Shown: positions 28,817-40,042, numbered from the stretch's first letter. The stretch is 64,000 bases of DNA from Paenibacillus sp. P25 (GCA_024704175.1 CP085629.1:3906001-3970000), one strand, 5' to 3'. Notes: generated by a model from the sequence alone, not told the origin. A program made the numbers and translations.

Positions 28817-30690
28817 TTGATCAAAAAATTAGGCGGTAAAAAGCAAGTTTCCATTCTGGCATCCTTAATACTCGGCTGCACGTTAATGGCCGGCATCCTT
28901 CCGGTGCAAGCCGCAACCTTATACAGCGACGATTTCAGCGACGGCAATGCGGACGGATGGTCGACAACCAACGGGAGCTGGTCGGTCGTGCAGGACAACG
29001 GCAATTACGTTTACTACCAATCGAGCACCAGCTCGGAAGGCCGCGCTACCTCCGGTAGCCAAAGCTGGACGGACTACAGCGTCGAAGCGGACGTCAATGT
29101 GGCCGATTTTAACGGAAGCCGTGCGATCGTGGCGGGCCGCTACAAGGACGGCAACAACTACTATGGGGCATCGCTCGATATTGCGGGCGGAGGCACGCTG
29201 GAGCTCCGTAAAAAAATAAGCGGGTCCACCACGGTTTTGAAAAGCAAGGCCTACGCTCTCTCCACGAATACAACCTATAAAGTAAAGCTTGAGTTTCAGG
29301 GCTCAACGATCAATATGTATGTGAACGGTACGCTGCAGCTTACGGCTACGGACTCCGGCTTGACCAGCGGAGCGATCGGACTGATCGGTTGGAAGGCGGC
29401 CGTGAGGTTCGATAACATCACCGTTTCCGACTCTGCATCGACTACACCGGCACCGGAACCGACGCCGGACCCAACGCCGACTCCGACTCCGACTCCGACA
29501 CCTACGCCGACTTCCGTGCTTTACGTTGCACCTAACGGATCGGCAAGCAACAGCGGAACGATCGATTCGCCGACGACGCTGGATGCCGCCATTACCAAGA
29601 TAGCACCCGGAGGCGCGATCTATCTGCGCGGCGGAACTTATTCGTACTCGAACGCCGTCACCGTGGCACGCGGCAACAACGGGACGTCCAGCGCCAAAAA
29701 ACAAATAGTGGCCTACGGCTCCGAGAAGCCCGTTCTGGATTTCTCTTCCGAACCGTATGATGCTGCTAACGTATCGAACAATGCGAGAGGGCTGCAGCTG
29801 AACGGCGATTACTGGATCGTTAAGGGCCTCGAAATCAAAGGAGCGGCGGACAACGGCCTGTTCATCTCCGGCAACTACAACCGTGTGGAAAACCTGGATG
29901 TGCACAACAACCGGGACTCCGGGGTACAGGTCAGCCGCTACGCCTCTACGGCCACCAAAGCGGAATGGCCCAGCTACAACGAAATTGTCGGCGTCTATTC
30001 GCATGATAACTTCGACCCGGATAACGGAGAAGACGCCGACGGCTTTGCGATCAAGCTGACGGTCGGCCCGGGGAATGTCATTGACAGCTGCGTCGCAGCC
30101 TACAATACGGATGACGGATGGGATTTGTATACGAAATCCGATACGGGGCCATCTCCCCGGTAACCATCAAGAACAGCGTCGCCCATCATAACGGCCAAAC
30201 CTCCAGCGGCCAGTCCACCAGCAACAGCGACGGCAACGGATTTAAGCTCGGCGGGGAGAAAATCAGCGTCAATCACATCGTTATCAATTCCGTCGCCTAC
30301 CAGAACAAGAAGCATGGATTCACTTACAACAGCAACCCGGGCTCCATTCAATTGACGAACAACACTTCCTATGCCAACGGCCAGAGCAATTTCGCTTTTG
30401 ATTCGGGTACGCACCAATTTACGAATAACTTGTCCTACAAAGGCGGAACCAGCGACAAAACGAGCGGAACCGACGTATCCGGCACGAACGTATGGTGGAA
30501 AAACAACGCCAGCACCAACGCCAAAGGCCTTGTTGCGAGCGACGCGGACTTTGTGAGCCTCACGCCTTCCTTGACCCGCAATGCGGACGGTTCCCCGAAT
30601 CTCGGCAATTTCCTGAAGCTTGCAGCGGGCAGCGATTTGAAGGGCGCCGGAACGCCCAGCGGCACCGATATCGGCTACATCTCCAAATAG
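28817..30690 (+). CDS. Secreted pectate lyase of family PL9 type with N-terminal jelly-roll module (one frame break)
   Basis: About 625 residues from TTG 28817 behind AGAGGAGGAACACA. Signal peptide to about residue 33 (ILPVQAA). A beta-sandwich module of LamG/CBM type (TLYSDDFSDGNADGWSTTNG to RFDNITVSDS) is joined by a Pro-Thr linker (TPTPTPTPT repeats) to a right-handed beta-helix. The PL9 calcium and catalytic region is visible: NGEDADGFAIKLTVGPGN and AYNTDDGWDLYTKSDTG, which holds the Lys that acts as Brønsted base in Pel9A-type enzymes. The frame breaks at the G run 30145-30148 (four, needs five), and restoration gives SDTGAISPVTIKNSVAHHNG. It would cleave de-esterified pectin outside the cell and feed oligogalacturonides to nearby importers. 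Family-level certainty is high; exact specificity is unknown. Confidence 0.87.
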
Positions 30691-30782
30691 CGGGAAGAAC
30701 CGGGAAAACACCCGGACGAGCAAGCTGCCCAGAAACAAGTTACAGTTAGCATTGGAACGGAACGTCATGCATCGGCGACCCC

Positions 30783-30812
30783 ATGCCACCGGCCCATACG
30801 GTCCGGTGGCAT
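30783..30812 (+). terminator. Hairpin downstream of the pectate lyase gene
   Basis: Perfect 10-bp arms ATGCCACCGG (30783-30792) and CCGGTGGCAT (30803-30812) with a 10-base loop, followed by GTTCCTTTCC. The T run is weak, but position and stability fit a terminator for the lyase message. Confidence 0.6.
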
Positions 30813-30836
30813 GTTCCTTTCCATTCGCCGACAGGC

Positions 30837-30866
30837 AAAAAGCCGAGAATGTTAATTCCTCGGCTT
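30837..30866 (-). terminator. Rho-independent terminator of the minus-strand signalling operon
   Basis: On the minus strand AAGCCGAG and CTCGGCTT form the stem, followed by TTTTT (30837-30841). The stop codon of the TolB-like gene (30852) lies inside the loop. Confidence 0.75.
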
Positions 30867-31732
30867 ATAGCTGACAAAAGCCAGTTGCCTGCTGTCGGGC
30901 GACCAGGAGTTGACGTTGATGGTGCCCTGGCCTCCGAACAGCTTGACGAGCGTGCGGCATTCACCGCCCAAGCTGGATATTAAGCGGATCTCAACATTTT
31001 TATTCGGGGGATGATCGCCGGGAGCCACGTCATCTTTAAGATAACTTAGGTAAGCCACCCATTGTCCGTCGGGAGAGACATGCGGGAACCAGTTATTCCG
31101 GTCATCGAACGTGACCTGCGTTTGCTCGCTTCCGTCGGCTTTCATCCGCCAGATCTGCATCAGTCCGGTCCGTACCGAGTTGAACCAAATGAACCTGCCG
31201 TCCGGGGAATATTCAGGGCCGTCATTCAGTCCGGGCGCATCGGTTAATCGGGTTTCTACTCCTCCGTTGGCAGGAATGGTGTAGATGTCGTACTCGCCGT
31301 TCCGTTCTGCGCAATAAGCCAGCGTACTCCCATCCGGTGACCAGCCGTGCAGATAGCTGGGGGCCATCGGCGTGATGAGAACCGGATGGCCGCCCTGCAA
31401 GGGGAGAATATAGATGCGGGATTGACCGTCTTCACAGGTATGATGACTTACTGCTATATGCGATTGATCGGGTGAAAGCACATGGTCGTTATTGCATTGG
31501 TCGATGTAACCGGATTCAATGGGTGTACTTTCCCCGTCTCCAGGTTAAAAGTATACAGACGGCCCAGGCTGTTATATACGAGATGCTTGCCGTCGCGGGT
31601 CCAATTCGGTGCCTCTATAAGATCATCGAATTCGGCCAGAACCCTGCATTCCCCGCTGTACACATCCACCGTATTCAGGATACTGATTACATTTCTTCCT
31701 TCCGCCTTACGGGGCTCTTTTAATGTTTTCAT
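30852..31732 (-). CDS. TolB-like WD40/PD40 beta-propeller protein (one frame break)
   Basis: About 290 residues made of repeated PD40 blades with the WSPDG/YSPDG pattern: APNWTRDGKHLVYNS, LHGWSPDGSTLAYC, GPEYSPDGRFIWFNSV, FPHVSPDGQWVAYLSY and NSWSPDSRQLAFVSY. No signal peptide is present, so it is cytoplasmic, unlike true TolB. The frame breaks near 31488, where one missing base separates TSTNAxNNDH from VLSPDQSHIAVSHH. It is the last gene of a minus-strand group (BMP lipoprotein, GGDEF-EAL, hybrid kinase, this). Its start is 58 bases after the kinase stop. Proteins of this kind occur near carbohydrate genes in Paenibacillus and are sometimes confused with oligogalacturonate lyase, but I do not see the lyase signature. 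Confidence 0.75.
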
Positions 31733-31790
31733 CCTGTATCCTCCCTCGGCCTCGCTTAGATTCGCTTCCTCGGTGATTCGCAGTTACTCT

Positions 31791-34700
31791 CTAACGTTTT
31801 CTTATATGAAACGTGATTTTCGCCCCTTGGCCGGCGATGCTTACTACGTTCAGCCCGGTCGCCGTGGATCTGGCGGAGGCGGCGGTTGGTGTTCCGCAAT
31901 CCGATTCCGACAGGCACTTCAGGGCGTTCCTGCAGCACCTGATGCAGGATCTTCTCGTCAAAGCCAACCCCATCGTCCGACACCTCGATTTCGATATGGT
32001 CGCCGTGATCCACCGCGGCAATGCGAATGGTTCCTCCCCGATTCCGTTTCATAATGCCGTGACGGACGCCATTCTCCACCAAGGTCTGGATCGAAAGCGG
32101 CGGGACCGGGGTGGACAGCAACCGCTCGGGAATTTCCCATTCTACACGGAGCCGCTCGTTAAATCGCTCCTGCTCGATGAACAAATAAGCGCGAACCAAT
32201 TCCAGTTCCTGTCCAAGCGGCACCACCCGCTCGAAATTACGAAAGCTGAAACTCGCCCTAAGGTATTCGCCGAATACGGAAAGCAATGACCGCATCCGCT
32301 CCACATCGATTTCGCTCAAAGCAGCAATGGAGTTGAGCGTATTGAACAGAAAATGCGGCTCTACCTGCGCCTGCAGCAAGGCCGCCTCCAGACGCATCCT
32401 TTCCGCGGTCGTCTGCTTCAGCTCCGTCAGGGCCTGAACCCGGTTCTGCAGCTCCAGCGCATCCGCCGGCTTGGTCACATAATCATTGGCACCGGCCCGG
32501 AAGCCGGCTGCGATATCTTCAGGCTGGTCGCGGGCCGTCAGCAGCAGCACCGGCAGTTCCGACATCCCGAATCGGTCGCCGGATGGTGCGGGTCAGCTCA
32601 TAGCCGGACATACGGGGCATCATAACGTCCGTTACGACCAAATCCCACTCTTGGTCATCCATCCGCTTCAACGCCTCATGCGCCGAATTGACGGCGGATA
32701 CATGGTATTGTTGCCGCGGCATCATCTCCTTTAGAATATGGAGATTGACAGGGTCGTCATCTACAAGAAGCACCCGAGGCTTACCGGCGTCGGCCTGGAC
32801 CTCCGAGGCAGACTGCAGGACATCCGGCATTTCCTCCGCCGCTTCAGGCTGCAAGGTCGCCTTGCTTGGCTCAGCCGCACCCGATGGCGAAACCGCTATC
32901 CGGTCCGCTCCCGCCGCTATGGGAAGTGTAAGCCGGAAGATTGAGCCTTGTCCCGGTTCCGATTCCGCCTCCAGCGACCCGCCGTGAAGCTCGGCAAGAT
33001 GCCGGCTGATACTGAGCCCGAGCCCAATCCCTCCTCCTCCCGCCGTCAAGCTGGAATCCCCCTGCTCATACGGTTGGAATATCCGCTTCAGCACTTCCCG
33101 GTCGATGCCGATTCCCGTATCCTCCACTTCCAATGTGGCGAACTCCCCTCGAACGGCCCCCGGATTACAATATGGCCTTGCATCGTGAACTTGACCGCAT
33201 TGTGGAGCAGATTGAATAAAATTTGCACCATCCGGTGTTCATCCGCCAGGACCGGAGGGAACGATTCCGGAATTTCATTGCGCGGCCCGATCGGTTTTCC
33301 CTCCGTCATGAACCGGACCATATCGATGACTCCGTCCACGGCCGCCTGTACCTGCACGGCCTGCGGCTGCAGACGCAGACCCTTGTCCTGCAGGCGTTCG
33401 AGGTCCAATAGATCGCTCAGCAGCAGAGACATGCGCTTGCCCACCGTTACCAACAGCTTCAACCTCTCCCGGACTTCGTGAGAGACACTCTCCTGTTCCA
33501 GTATACTGCGCGCAATGTTGATCATTCCATGCAGCGGATTGCGAAGCTCGTGAGATGTGTTGGCGAGAAAATCATTTTTCTGTTTGTCCGCTTTTTGCAA
33601 TTCGGCGGCCAGCCGTACCGTCTGCTGCATATTTCGAAAATACATCCGGAACCAGTAGCAGGCAAAAGCCGTAAAGGCAACGATAAAATCGATAGGATAG
33701 AAATGCACGGAGCGGAAAACATAGCTGAAATTATTCATGACGCCCCAAATCAGGTTCGCGTTCAGGGCCACGAACGCGAGCCATAAAAAGATCGCATCGC
33801 CGTCGAGCCGCGGCGTGGCGCGCAGCATGAGCAGCGGCACGTACAGGAAGCCGGCAAGCAGCAGGGGATCGTATACAGATCGAACCAAGCCGCATAGATC
33901 GTCGGCATCAGCGCGACCGCGGCCGTCAAACCCAGCACCGCGATCCCGTAATACCGGTGCCAAGGCCGCTTTTGCAAGGCGGGATACAGCTGGGTAATAA
34001 AAACAAGCAGCAAGGCCGTCGCCCATAAATAGCTCAGCGTATACAGCCTGAAGCTAATGCCGTACGGCAGATTCAGCCAAGCGACCAGCGACTTGTCGTC
34101 CGTGACAAGAACGGACAGACAGGTGCATACCATCATCAGAACCAGCGTGAACAACGCCCGCCGCCGGACCCCCATGAGGAACAAAACCGCCCCATACAGC
34201 ACATGAATGATTAGAAAGACGCATACGAGCAGCTGCATCGCAACCGAGAACAGCTTATGGCCCTTAACCATGTCTTCCGTTCCGAATTGAATCGTCTGGA
34301 ACAGTCCGCCATCCACCTCATTGACGAAATTGGCGACCTGGATGATCAGCTCCACCTCGGACCGGTCCGGCGTGAAGGCGACCTGATACGGTGCTTCGCT
34401 AGCAACGGTATCCTTCGCCGTCTTACCCGGCATGCCCGCTCCCCGAGCCTGATTCCGTTCACGTACAGCTCGGAAGCGGACATCGTTGGCGGCACCGCAA
34501 GAGCAAGACTTTTGTCGTGCATTGAATCGTCCAGCCGGATAAGGAGCCGGTAGCTTCCATAGCCGGTCACTTGTTTAGGATCGGCGAATAGGCCTTTCCA
34601 GGAGCCCGGAACAGCAGCGGAAACGCCATCCGCGGGCACAGCTTCACCACCCGGCTGCATGAGGAAGCGCTCCGGATAAAACCTCCACTCTCCTTCCAGT

Positions 34701-34857
34701 AAGATCGGACGGTCCCAGGCAGTACCGCGAAGATCAAGCACGCCCTGCACCGCCGCCCCCGGACAGGCGGCGAACCGGCAAAGATCCATGTCATCCGGAT
34801 CCCGGCTAAGCTCAGAATAAAGATGAGAGTAATGGCCAGTATACGTCTAATGTTCAT
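31791..34857 (-). CDS. 7TMR-DISM hybrid sensor kinase with two kinase modules (about six frame breaks)
   Basis: Read across frames, about 1,020 residues in this order: a membrane/signal segment; a 7TMR-DISMED2-type extracellular domain (GVLDLRGTAWDRPILLEGEW); seven membrane segments (about residues 195-400); HisKA with NDFLANTSHELRNPLHGM; HATPase with DEHRMVQILFNLLHNAVKF and EDTGIGID; a receiver (PRVLLVDDDPVN, Asp in LVVTDVMMPRMSG); and a second, LytS/YesM-type kinase with AQVEPHFLFNTLNSIAAL and VENGVRHG, ending TFHIRKR. Each frame change sits at a homopolymer; for example one base restored in the G run 33864-33867 gives DPLLLAGFLYVPLL. The ligand is unknown. It lies 33 bases after the GGDEF-EAL gene and probably shares its message. 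No partner regulator is adjacent. Confidence 0.82.
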
Positions 34858-34890
34858 ACAGAACTATTCGTCAAGTCCCTGAATAATCCT

Positions 34891-36953
34891 TCATTCGTTT
34901 AACGCAGCTCCGGTTCGTTCCCTTGTAAGCCAATTCACGATATCTCCGGCCTTCACCGCCGGGCTGAACAAGTAGCCCTGGGCCACATCGCACTTCCAGG
35001 CGCGGCAAAGCTTCAGCTGCTCTTCGAGCTCCACCCCTTCGGCCACTACCGTCATTTGCAAACTGTGGGCAAGTGTAACCATGGCCGAGACAATGGCGGC
35101 ATCTTCATTCTCTTCGGCAATATCGCGAATGAACGTTTGATCGACTTTTAACGAATCGACAGGAAGTTTCTTAAGGTAGCTAAAAGAGGAGTACCCTGTA
35201 CCGAAATCATCGATCGACAAATAAAGCCCCAACCGCTTCAGTTCGCCAAGCGTATGAATGACCGATGCTTCGTTAAACATTGCGACGCTCTCCGTGATTT
35301 CCAGCTCCAGGTACTTCGCATCCAGCCCGGTTTCTTCAAGGGTCATGCGAATTGCCTCCACCAGATCCTTCTGCTGGAACTGAAGCACCGATAAATTCAC
35401 GGAGACGCGAATGGGCGGCAGACCCGACTGCTGCCAGTTTTTGTTCTGCCGGCAAGCCTCAAGCAGCACCCAGTTGCCGATCGGCACAATTAAGCCGGTT
35501 TCTTCCGCTAGCGGGATGAACCTGGCCGGCGATACGAATCCGAGCTCCGGCTGGTTCCAGCGAAGAAGCGCCTCCACCCCATGGATACGCCCGCTTTGCA
35601 AATCGATCTGCGGCTGATACCTCAGCTCCAGCTCCCCGTGCTCCAGCGCGCGGCGCAGTTTGCCCTCCAGCTCAAGCTTCTCGAGTACCTTCTCGTTCAT
35701 CTCAGGATGGAAAAATTGGTAATTATTCGAGCCGAGCTCCTTCGCACGGTACATCGCCATGTCGGCGAATTGAATAAGCGTCGCTTTATTCTCCGTATCC
35801 TGCGGATACATGCTAATGCCAATACTGGCCGTTACATACATTTCATTGCCTTCCACCTGATAAGGAAGGGACAATTCCTGCGTCAGCCTTCCGCACAGCT
35901 CCCCCAGCTCTTGGAAACTGCGAACTTGAGGGATAAGGACGGCAAACTCATCGCCGCCTAGCCGGAAGGCCGTTCCCGAATCCCCAAGCTGCAAGCTTAT
36001 GCGGGAAGCGAAGGCTTGCAGGAGCGAATCCCCTGCCGCATGTCCCAGAGAATCGTTGATGTTCTTGAACCGGTCGAGATCGACATAGAGCAAAGCAAAC
36101 CTTTCTTGACCGCTTGAATCTTCGGAAAGGCCGCCCTTCAGCCGATTCATAAACATAAGGCGGTTCGGCGGCCCGGTCAGCGGATCGAAATAAACAAGCC
36201 GCTCCAGCTGACGGACCATGCTGGAGAAGGCGCGGCTCAAGTCGCCGATCTCGTCCTTTGCCGGATGTACATCCACCTTGCCCAGTCGCCCCCGGCCACC
36301 GCCTGCGCCTGCAGCGCCAGCGCCTTCAAGGGTCTTGTAATCTGCTGTGTCAGCCGGTCATTGGATACATAGGCTCCGGCGATCAGAAGAATAACGCCTA
36401 AGCTGCAGATCCAAATGATCATTCGAATTTCGGACTCCAGTTGAGCCGTATGATCGTCATAAAGCTCCCGGACCTGCCTCTGCAGCAGGAACAGATCATT
36501 AAGAACGCCGAGCGTCCGAATCGATTGGCGGTTGGTTTCGAAGCTGTTATGCTCGGTTAAAGCCTTCCGGGCGGACGACTGCTCGAGCTCCCACTTCCTT
36601 ACGATCACCGCGAGGCTCGCCTGAATCTCTTTTGCAGAAGACGAAGATATTTCTTGCTTGACCGTCAAGCGGTCCAGGACATCCTTCAGCTCGCCGAGCA
36701 CTTGATCGCTCTGTTTGAGCTGTTTGCTCGTTTCGGCTTCATTCCCGTAAGTGGCGTTAAACGAATAATTGCTGAGCGCTTGCTGCGTAAGCACAATAGC
36801 CGACTCCAGCTTCTGTGCCGTTACCAGCGCGGAGATACTATCTTTGTCCGATGTTTTCATATTCAGCATTTCGATCAAGATAAACCCGACCAGCAAGGTT
36901 GAGAGGATGATGCCGAACATGGAATGAATCATTAACTTCGTACGAAGCTTCAT
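34891..36953 (-). CDS. Membrane GGDEF-EAL protein (cyclic di-GMP synthase/phosphodiesterase) (one frame break)
   Basis: About 686 residues. ATG 36953 (MKLRTKLMIHSM) is preferred because GGGGAGAAGGCAG precedes it. A first membrane segment (MFGIILSTLLVGFILIEML), a helical extracytoplasmic sensor of about 150 residues, a second membrane segment, then HAMP. The GGDEF domain has an intact active site (RLGGDEFAVL), and the EAL domain keeps VEALLRW, DDFGTGYSSFSYL and KVDQTFI, so both activities could be retained. The frame breaks near 36280, where one missing base in GACTGGG separates AVAGGDLGKV from DVHPAKDEIGDLS. It starts 13 bases after the BMP-type lipoprotein gene, which may supply its signal. 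Confidence 0.88.
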
Positions 36954-36966
36954 CTGCCTTCTCCCC

Positions 36967-37960
36967 TTACCATTCATCGCCTGTGGATACGAACTGCGGC
37001 GGCATTCCTTCCGTGAGGCGGTCCCATACCTGCTTTTCCTCCGGAGTAAAAGGAGAGAGACGGAGCGGAGCGAGACTGACGCCGTTTTCCTTGAGTCCGA
37101 GATGAATGTTCTTCTGCTTCAAAGAACCATCTTTCACGAATTCCTGTACCGCACCAAAAATGCCTACATCCACATTCTTCAGCATAGAGGTGAGTACGGA
37201 TTTTTCCGCCAAGTAATATTGATCGCTATCCACACCGATGCTGAATAGCTTGTCCGCTTCCGCCTGGCGCAGAACGCCGACTCCGGTCATTCCCGCCGCG
37301 GCGTAAACCACATCGGCACCGCCTTGAATAACCCCCTTCGCCAGCCGTGCGCCTTGGGGAATGTCACCGAAGCTGTTCCCGTAAACCCTCAGCACCTTTG
37401 CTTTCGGGTTGGTCGCCAGTACCCCCGCTCGTAACCGCCCGCGAACGAACGGATGTACGGGGCGTCAGTCCCGCCGACGAAGCCAACGATGCCCGTTTTC
37501 GTTTTCAGCCCGGCCACGATCCCGGCCAGGTAGCGCCTTCCTCCGCATCAAACGTAAGTGAAACGACGTTCGGCGGCTGCGAAGTGGCATCAATTAAAAT
37601 AAACGGAAGCTCGGGGTAACGGCGTGCGACCTTTTCCATCGCCTCCTGCGACGGAAAGCCCACACTAATGACCAAATCGCTTGTCCCTGCCAGCTCAAGC
37701 GGCCCCTGTTCGTACGAGCTTTCCGGACTTACTTCGCGGTAATCGAACAGGATTCCCAGCTCGTCCCTTGCGCGCATCAGCCCGCGGAAAGCGGCGTCGC
37801 TGTAGGATTGGTCTCCAAGGCCAACCTCGGACAGCATGATTCCGATCTTCATCGGTTTCGTTCGTTTGCCGTTTGCGGGAGACGAAGTGCAGCCGGAAAG
37901 CATCAGACAGCATGCCATAAAGATCAGGTAAACCCGGTTATGTATAGTAGCGTGCATCAT
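36967..37960 (-). CDS. BMP/PnrA-family lipoprotein (two frame breaks)
   Basis: About 330 residues with a signal peptide ending in the lipobox LSGC. The BMP family pattern is clear: MKIGIMLSEVGLGDQSYSDA, then AFRGLMRARDELG, DLVISVGFPSQEAMEKVAR, VVSLTFDAEEGA, GIVGFVGGTDAPYIRSFAGG and DVVYAAAGMTGVGVLRQAE. The frame breaks near 37530 (one missing base gives EEGAYLAGIVAGL) and at the C run 37422-37426 (five, needs six, restoring YERGVLATNPKAK). BMP proteins bind nucleosides or, as in Bacillus Med, act in signalling. No nucleoside permease is adjacent. It is followed at once by a membrane GGDEF-EAL protein and a hybrid kinase, so a sensory role is more likely than transport. Confidence 0.85.
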
Positions 37961-38055
37961 CCAGTTGTTCCTTTGCTGTAAGTGTTGTCTATGCAGTTTA
38001 GAATAATCCTTCTACGGACAGCAGACATGAAAGCGGAAATATAGAGGGTATTGTA

Positions 38056-38079
38056 AAGAGGAGCCCAGGTGCGGCTCCC
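38056..38079 (-). terminator. Weak hairpin downstream of the chemoreceptor gene
   Basis: GGAGCC (38060-38065) pairs with GGCTCC (38073-38078) around a seven-base loop. On the minus strand it is followed by TCTTTAC, a weak T run. It lies between the chemoreceptor stop (38111) and the BMP gene start (37960). Confidence 0.35.
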
Positions 38080-38110
38080 CAACGATGAAAATCAGCGTAT
38101 TCAGGCCTTG

Positions 38111-39871
38111 CTATATTTTGAAATTCTCTACAATCATTTGAAGATTCTCCGCCATTCTCGATAAAGCTTGGGCCGAGGCGGAGATTTCCTCCATGGAAGC
38201 CAGCTGCTCCTGGGAGGAAGCCGAGACTTGCTGGGTACCGGAGGCCGTTTCGGAGGCCACTTCCGATATCTTCTGAATGGAGCGAACGACCTGCTCCGTC
38301 CCTGCGGCCATTTGTTCGGAAGCGGCAGACACTTCATCAATTTGGCTGGCGACCTTCTCTACGGAATATTGGATGCCGTTAAACGAAATGCCGGCCGTTT
38401 GCGCCACATCGAGACCGGATTTCACTTCTTTCGTCACCTGCCCCATAGCGGTCGTGGCGTTGTCGATTTTCCCTTGAATCTGCCCGATCAACTCAAAGAT
38501 TTGATGAGAGGACGCAGAGGATTGTTCGGCTAATTTCCGAACCTCGCCGGCCACTACCGCAAAACCGCGCCCATGTTCACCCGCACGGGCCGCCTCAATC
38601 GCCGCATTTAACGCCAACAAATTCGTTTGGGCCGAAATTTCGGTAATGACGTGCAGAATATCTCCTATCTCCTTTGAACGCTCCTCCAGCTCATGGATCA
38701 CTTGAGCCAATCCATCGACCGTCTGGTTCACAAAATTCATTTGGTTCACCACAATTTCAATGGCTTTGCCCCCGTCCAACGATTGTTCGCGGGCTTGTCT
38801 GGCCATGTCTGCGACTTGTGTGGAGCTTGCGGCAATTTGCTGAATCCCTGCGGCCATTTCACCAATCGTTTTGGCACTCTCATCCACGCTGCGCACCTGC
38901 TCGTCCGCTCCGGCCGCCATTTCCTGCATGGTTTCCGCGATATGCTCCGTGGCCTTCGAGGTCTGCACGGCACTTGCGGTTAATTGTTCGGATGATGCAG
39001 CGACTTGTTCGGCGTTGCTTGCAACCAGAGTGATCACGTCTTTTAAGCCGCCGGTCATGGTATTGATATCGCGGGCGAGCCGGCCGATTTCATCTTTATT
39101 CCTAAAGGTCATGGGCTTCATGGTTAAATCGCCGCCGGATATTTTCTCCACTTGTTCGGTCATAAGGCTTATCGGCCTAGTAATGGAGTTGATGAAAAGC
39201 CATACGATTACAGCTCCTATGATAATGGAAGCCCCAAGGGTAATGAGAATAATATGTAGAACTTGATTCGCTCCCTCGTTGAATTCACTTAAGTAAGCAC
39301 CGGCCCCAATAATCCAGCCCCAGCTCGGATCCAATTCTTCGTAAGCGATTTTGGTTTCCACCTTCTTGGAGAACGGGTTCTCCCACATATAGGTAAAAGA
39401 ACCGCCGCCGCTTGTTCCGTTCTCTACCATCAGCTTCCCCAGCCGCTTGCCGTCCTTGGTTATTACATTCGTCAGCTCCTGCCCTTCGTTGGACGGATTC
39501 ATCACTGAAACCGCATTTTGATTGATCGCAAAAACGTAGCCGCTTTTACCGATGATATAACGGGGATTAATGGGACGTTTATTATCGGAGCCCTTCACGC
39601 CGAGAATTTCCTGCCTAACCCTTTCCTGGGCTTCTTCCAGCGTGATGTGTCCCGCCTTCACCTCTTTGTCCATCGTGCTGATCATTCCAATAGTCAATCG
39701 AACACTATTTTTCAATTGGGCCACACCCAGCTGATTTAATTGCTGTTTGGAATTTTGGTAACCGACAACCCCGATAATTAGAGATGGAACAGCCAATACA
39801 AGAAAACAAATGACAATAAATTTAGTACGCAATGAATTCAGACGAAACCCTTCCCAAGATATCCGCTTCAA
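38111..39871 (-). CDS. Methyl-accepting chemotaxis protein with single Cache domain
   Basis: Intact gene of 586 residues; the start is TTG 39871 behind GGGGAGGCATACACGAA. Order: membrane segment (residues 17-39), sCache_2-type extracellular domain (RYIIGKSGYVFAINQN, WGWIIGAGAYLSEF), membrane segment (about 208-230), HAMP, and a signalling hairpin with the conserved tip QTNLLALNAAIEAARAGE. The Cache pattern is that of receptors sensing small organic acids or sugars, but the ligand cannot be told. It is not linked to other chemotaxis genes here. Many Gln/Glu pairs in the helices fit methylation sites. Confidence 0.93.
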   Translation of the reverse strand: MKRISWEGFRLNSLRTKFIVICFLVLAVPSLIIGVVGYQNSKQQLNQLGVAQLKNSVRLTIGMISTMDKEVKAGHITLEEAQERVRQEILGVKGSDNKRPINPRYIIGKSGYVFAINQNAVSVMNPSNEGQELTNVITKDGKRLGKLMVENGTSGGGSFTYMWENPFSKKVETKIAYEELDPSWGWIIGAGAYLSEFNEGANQVLHIILITLGASIIIGAVIVWLFINSITRPISLMTEQVEKISGGDLTMKPMTFRNKDEIGRLARDINTMTGGLKDVITLVASNAEQVAASSEQLTASAVQTSKATEHIAETMQEMAAGADEQVRSVDESAKTIGEMAAGIQQIAASSTQVADMARQAREQSLDGGKAIEIVVNQMNFVNQTVDGLAQVIHELEERSKEIGDILHVITEISAQTNLLALNAAIEAARAGEHGRGFAVVAGEVRKLAEQSSASSHQIFELIGQIQGKIDNATTAMGQVTKEVKSGLDVAQTAGISFNGIQYSVEKVASQIDEVSAASEQMAAGTEQVVRSIQKISEVASETASGTQQVSASSQEQLASMEEISASAQALSRMAENLQMIVENFKI

Positions 39872-40042
39872 TTCGTGTATGCCTCCCCGAGATGTATGAT
39901 TAATTTTACAGGACTATTGTACCATAATTGTGCAGGACGAAGAAGCGAATTTCGACAAAAATCGATACTTCTGTTGAAATCGCCGAATATTCGCAAAGAG
40001 GTCGCCGCTTATCCGCGGCGTACCCCGGTTCATTGAACAGCT

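Noticed and set aside
29463..29515. Short tandem repeat suggesting a CRISPR-like or satellite element
   Set aside because: It encodes the Pro-Thr linker of the pectate lyase, in frame. No spacer structure exists, and no CRISPR array is seen anywhere in the window.
30852..31732. Oligogalacturonate lyase (PL22) next to the pectate lyase
   Set aside because: The propeller blades are present, but I do not see the His/Arg catalytic signature of PL22. The PD40 repeats fit a TolB-like protein, and the operon context is signalling.
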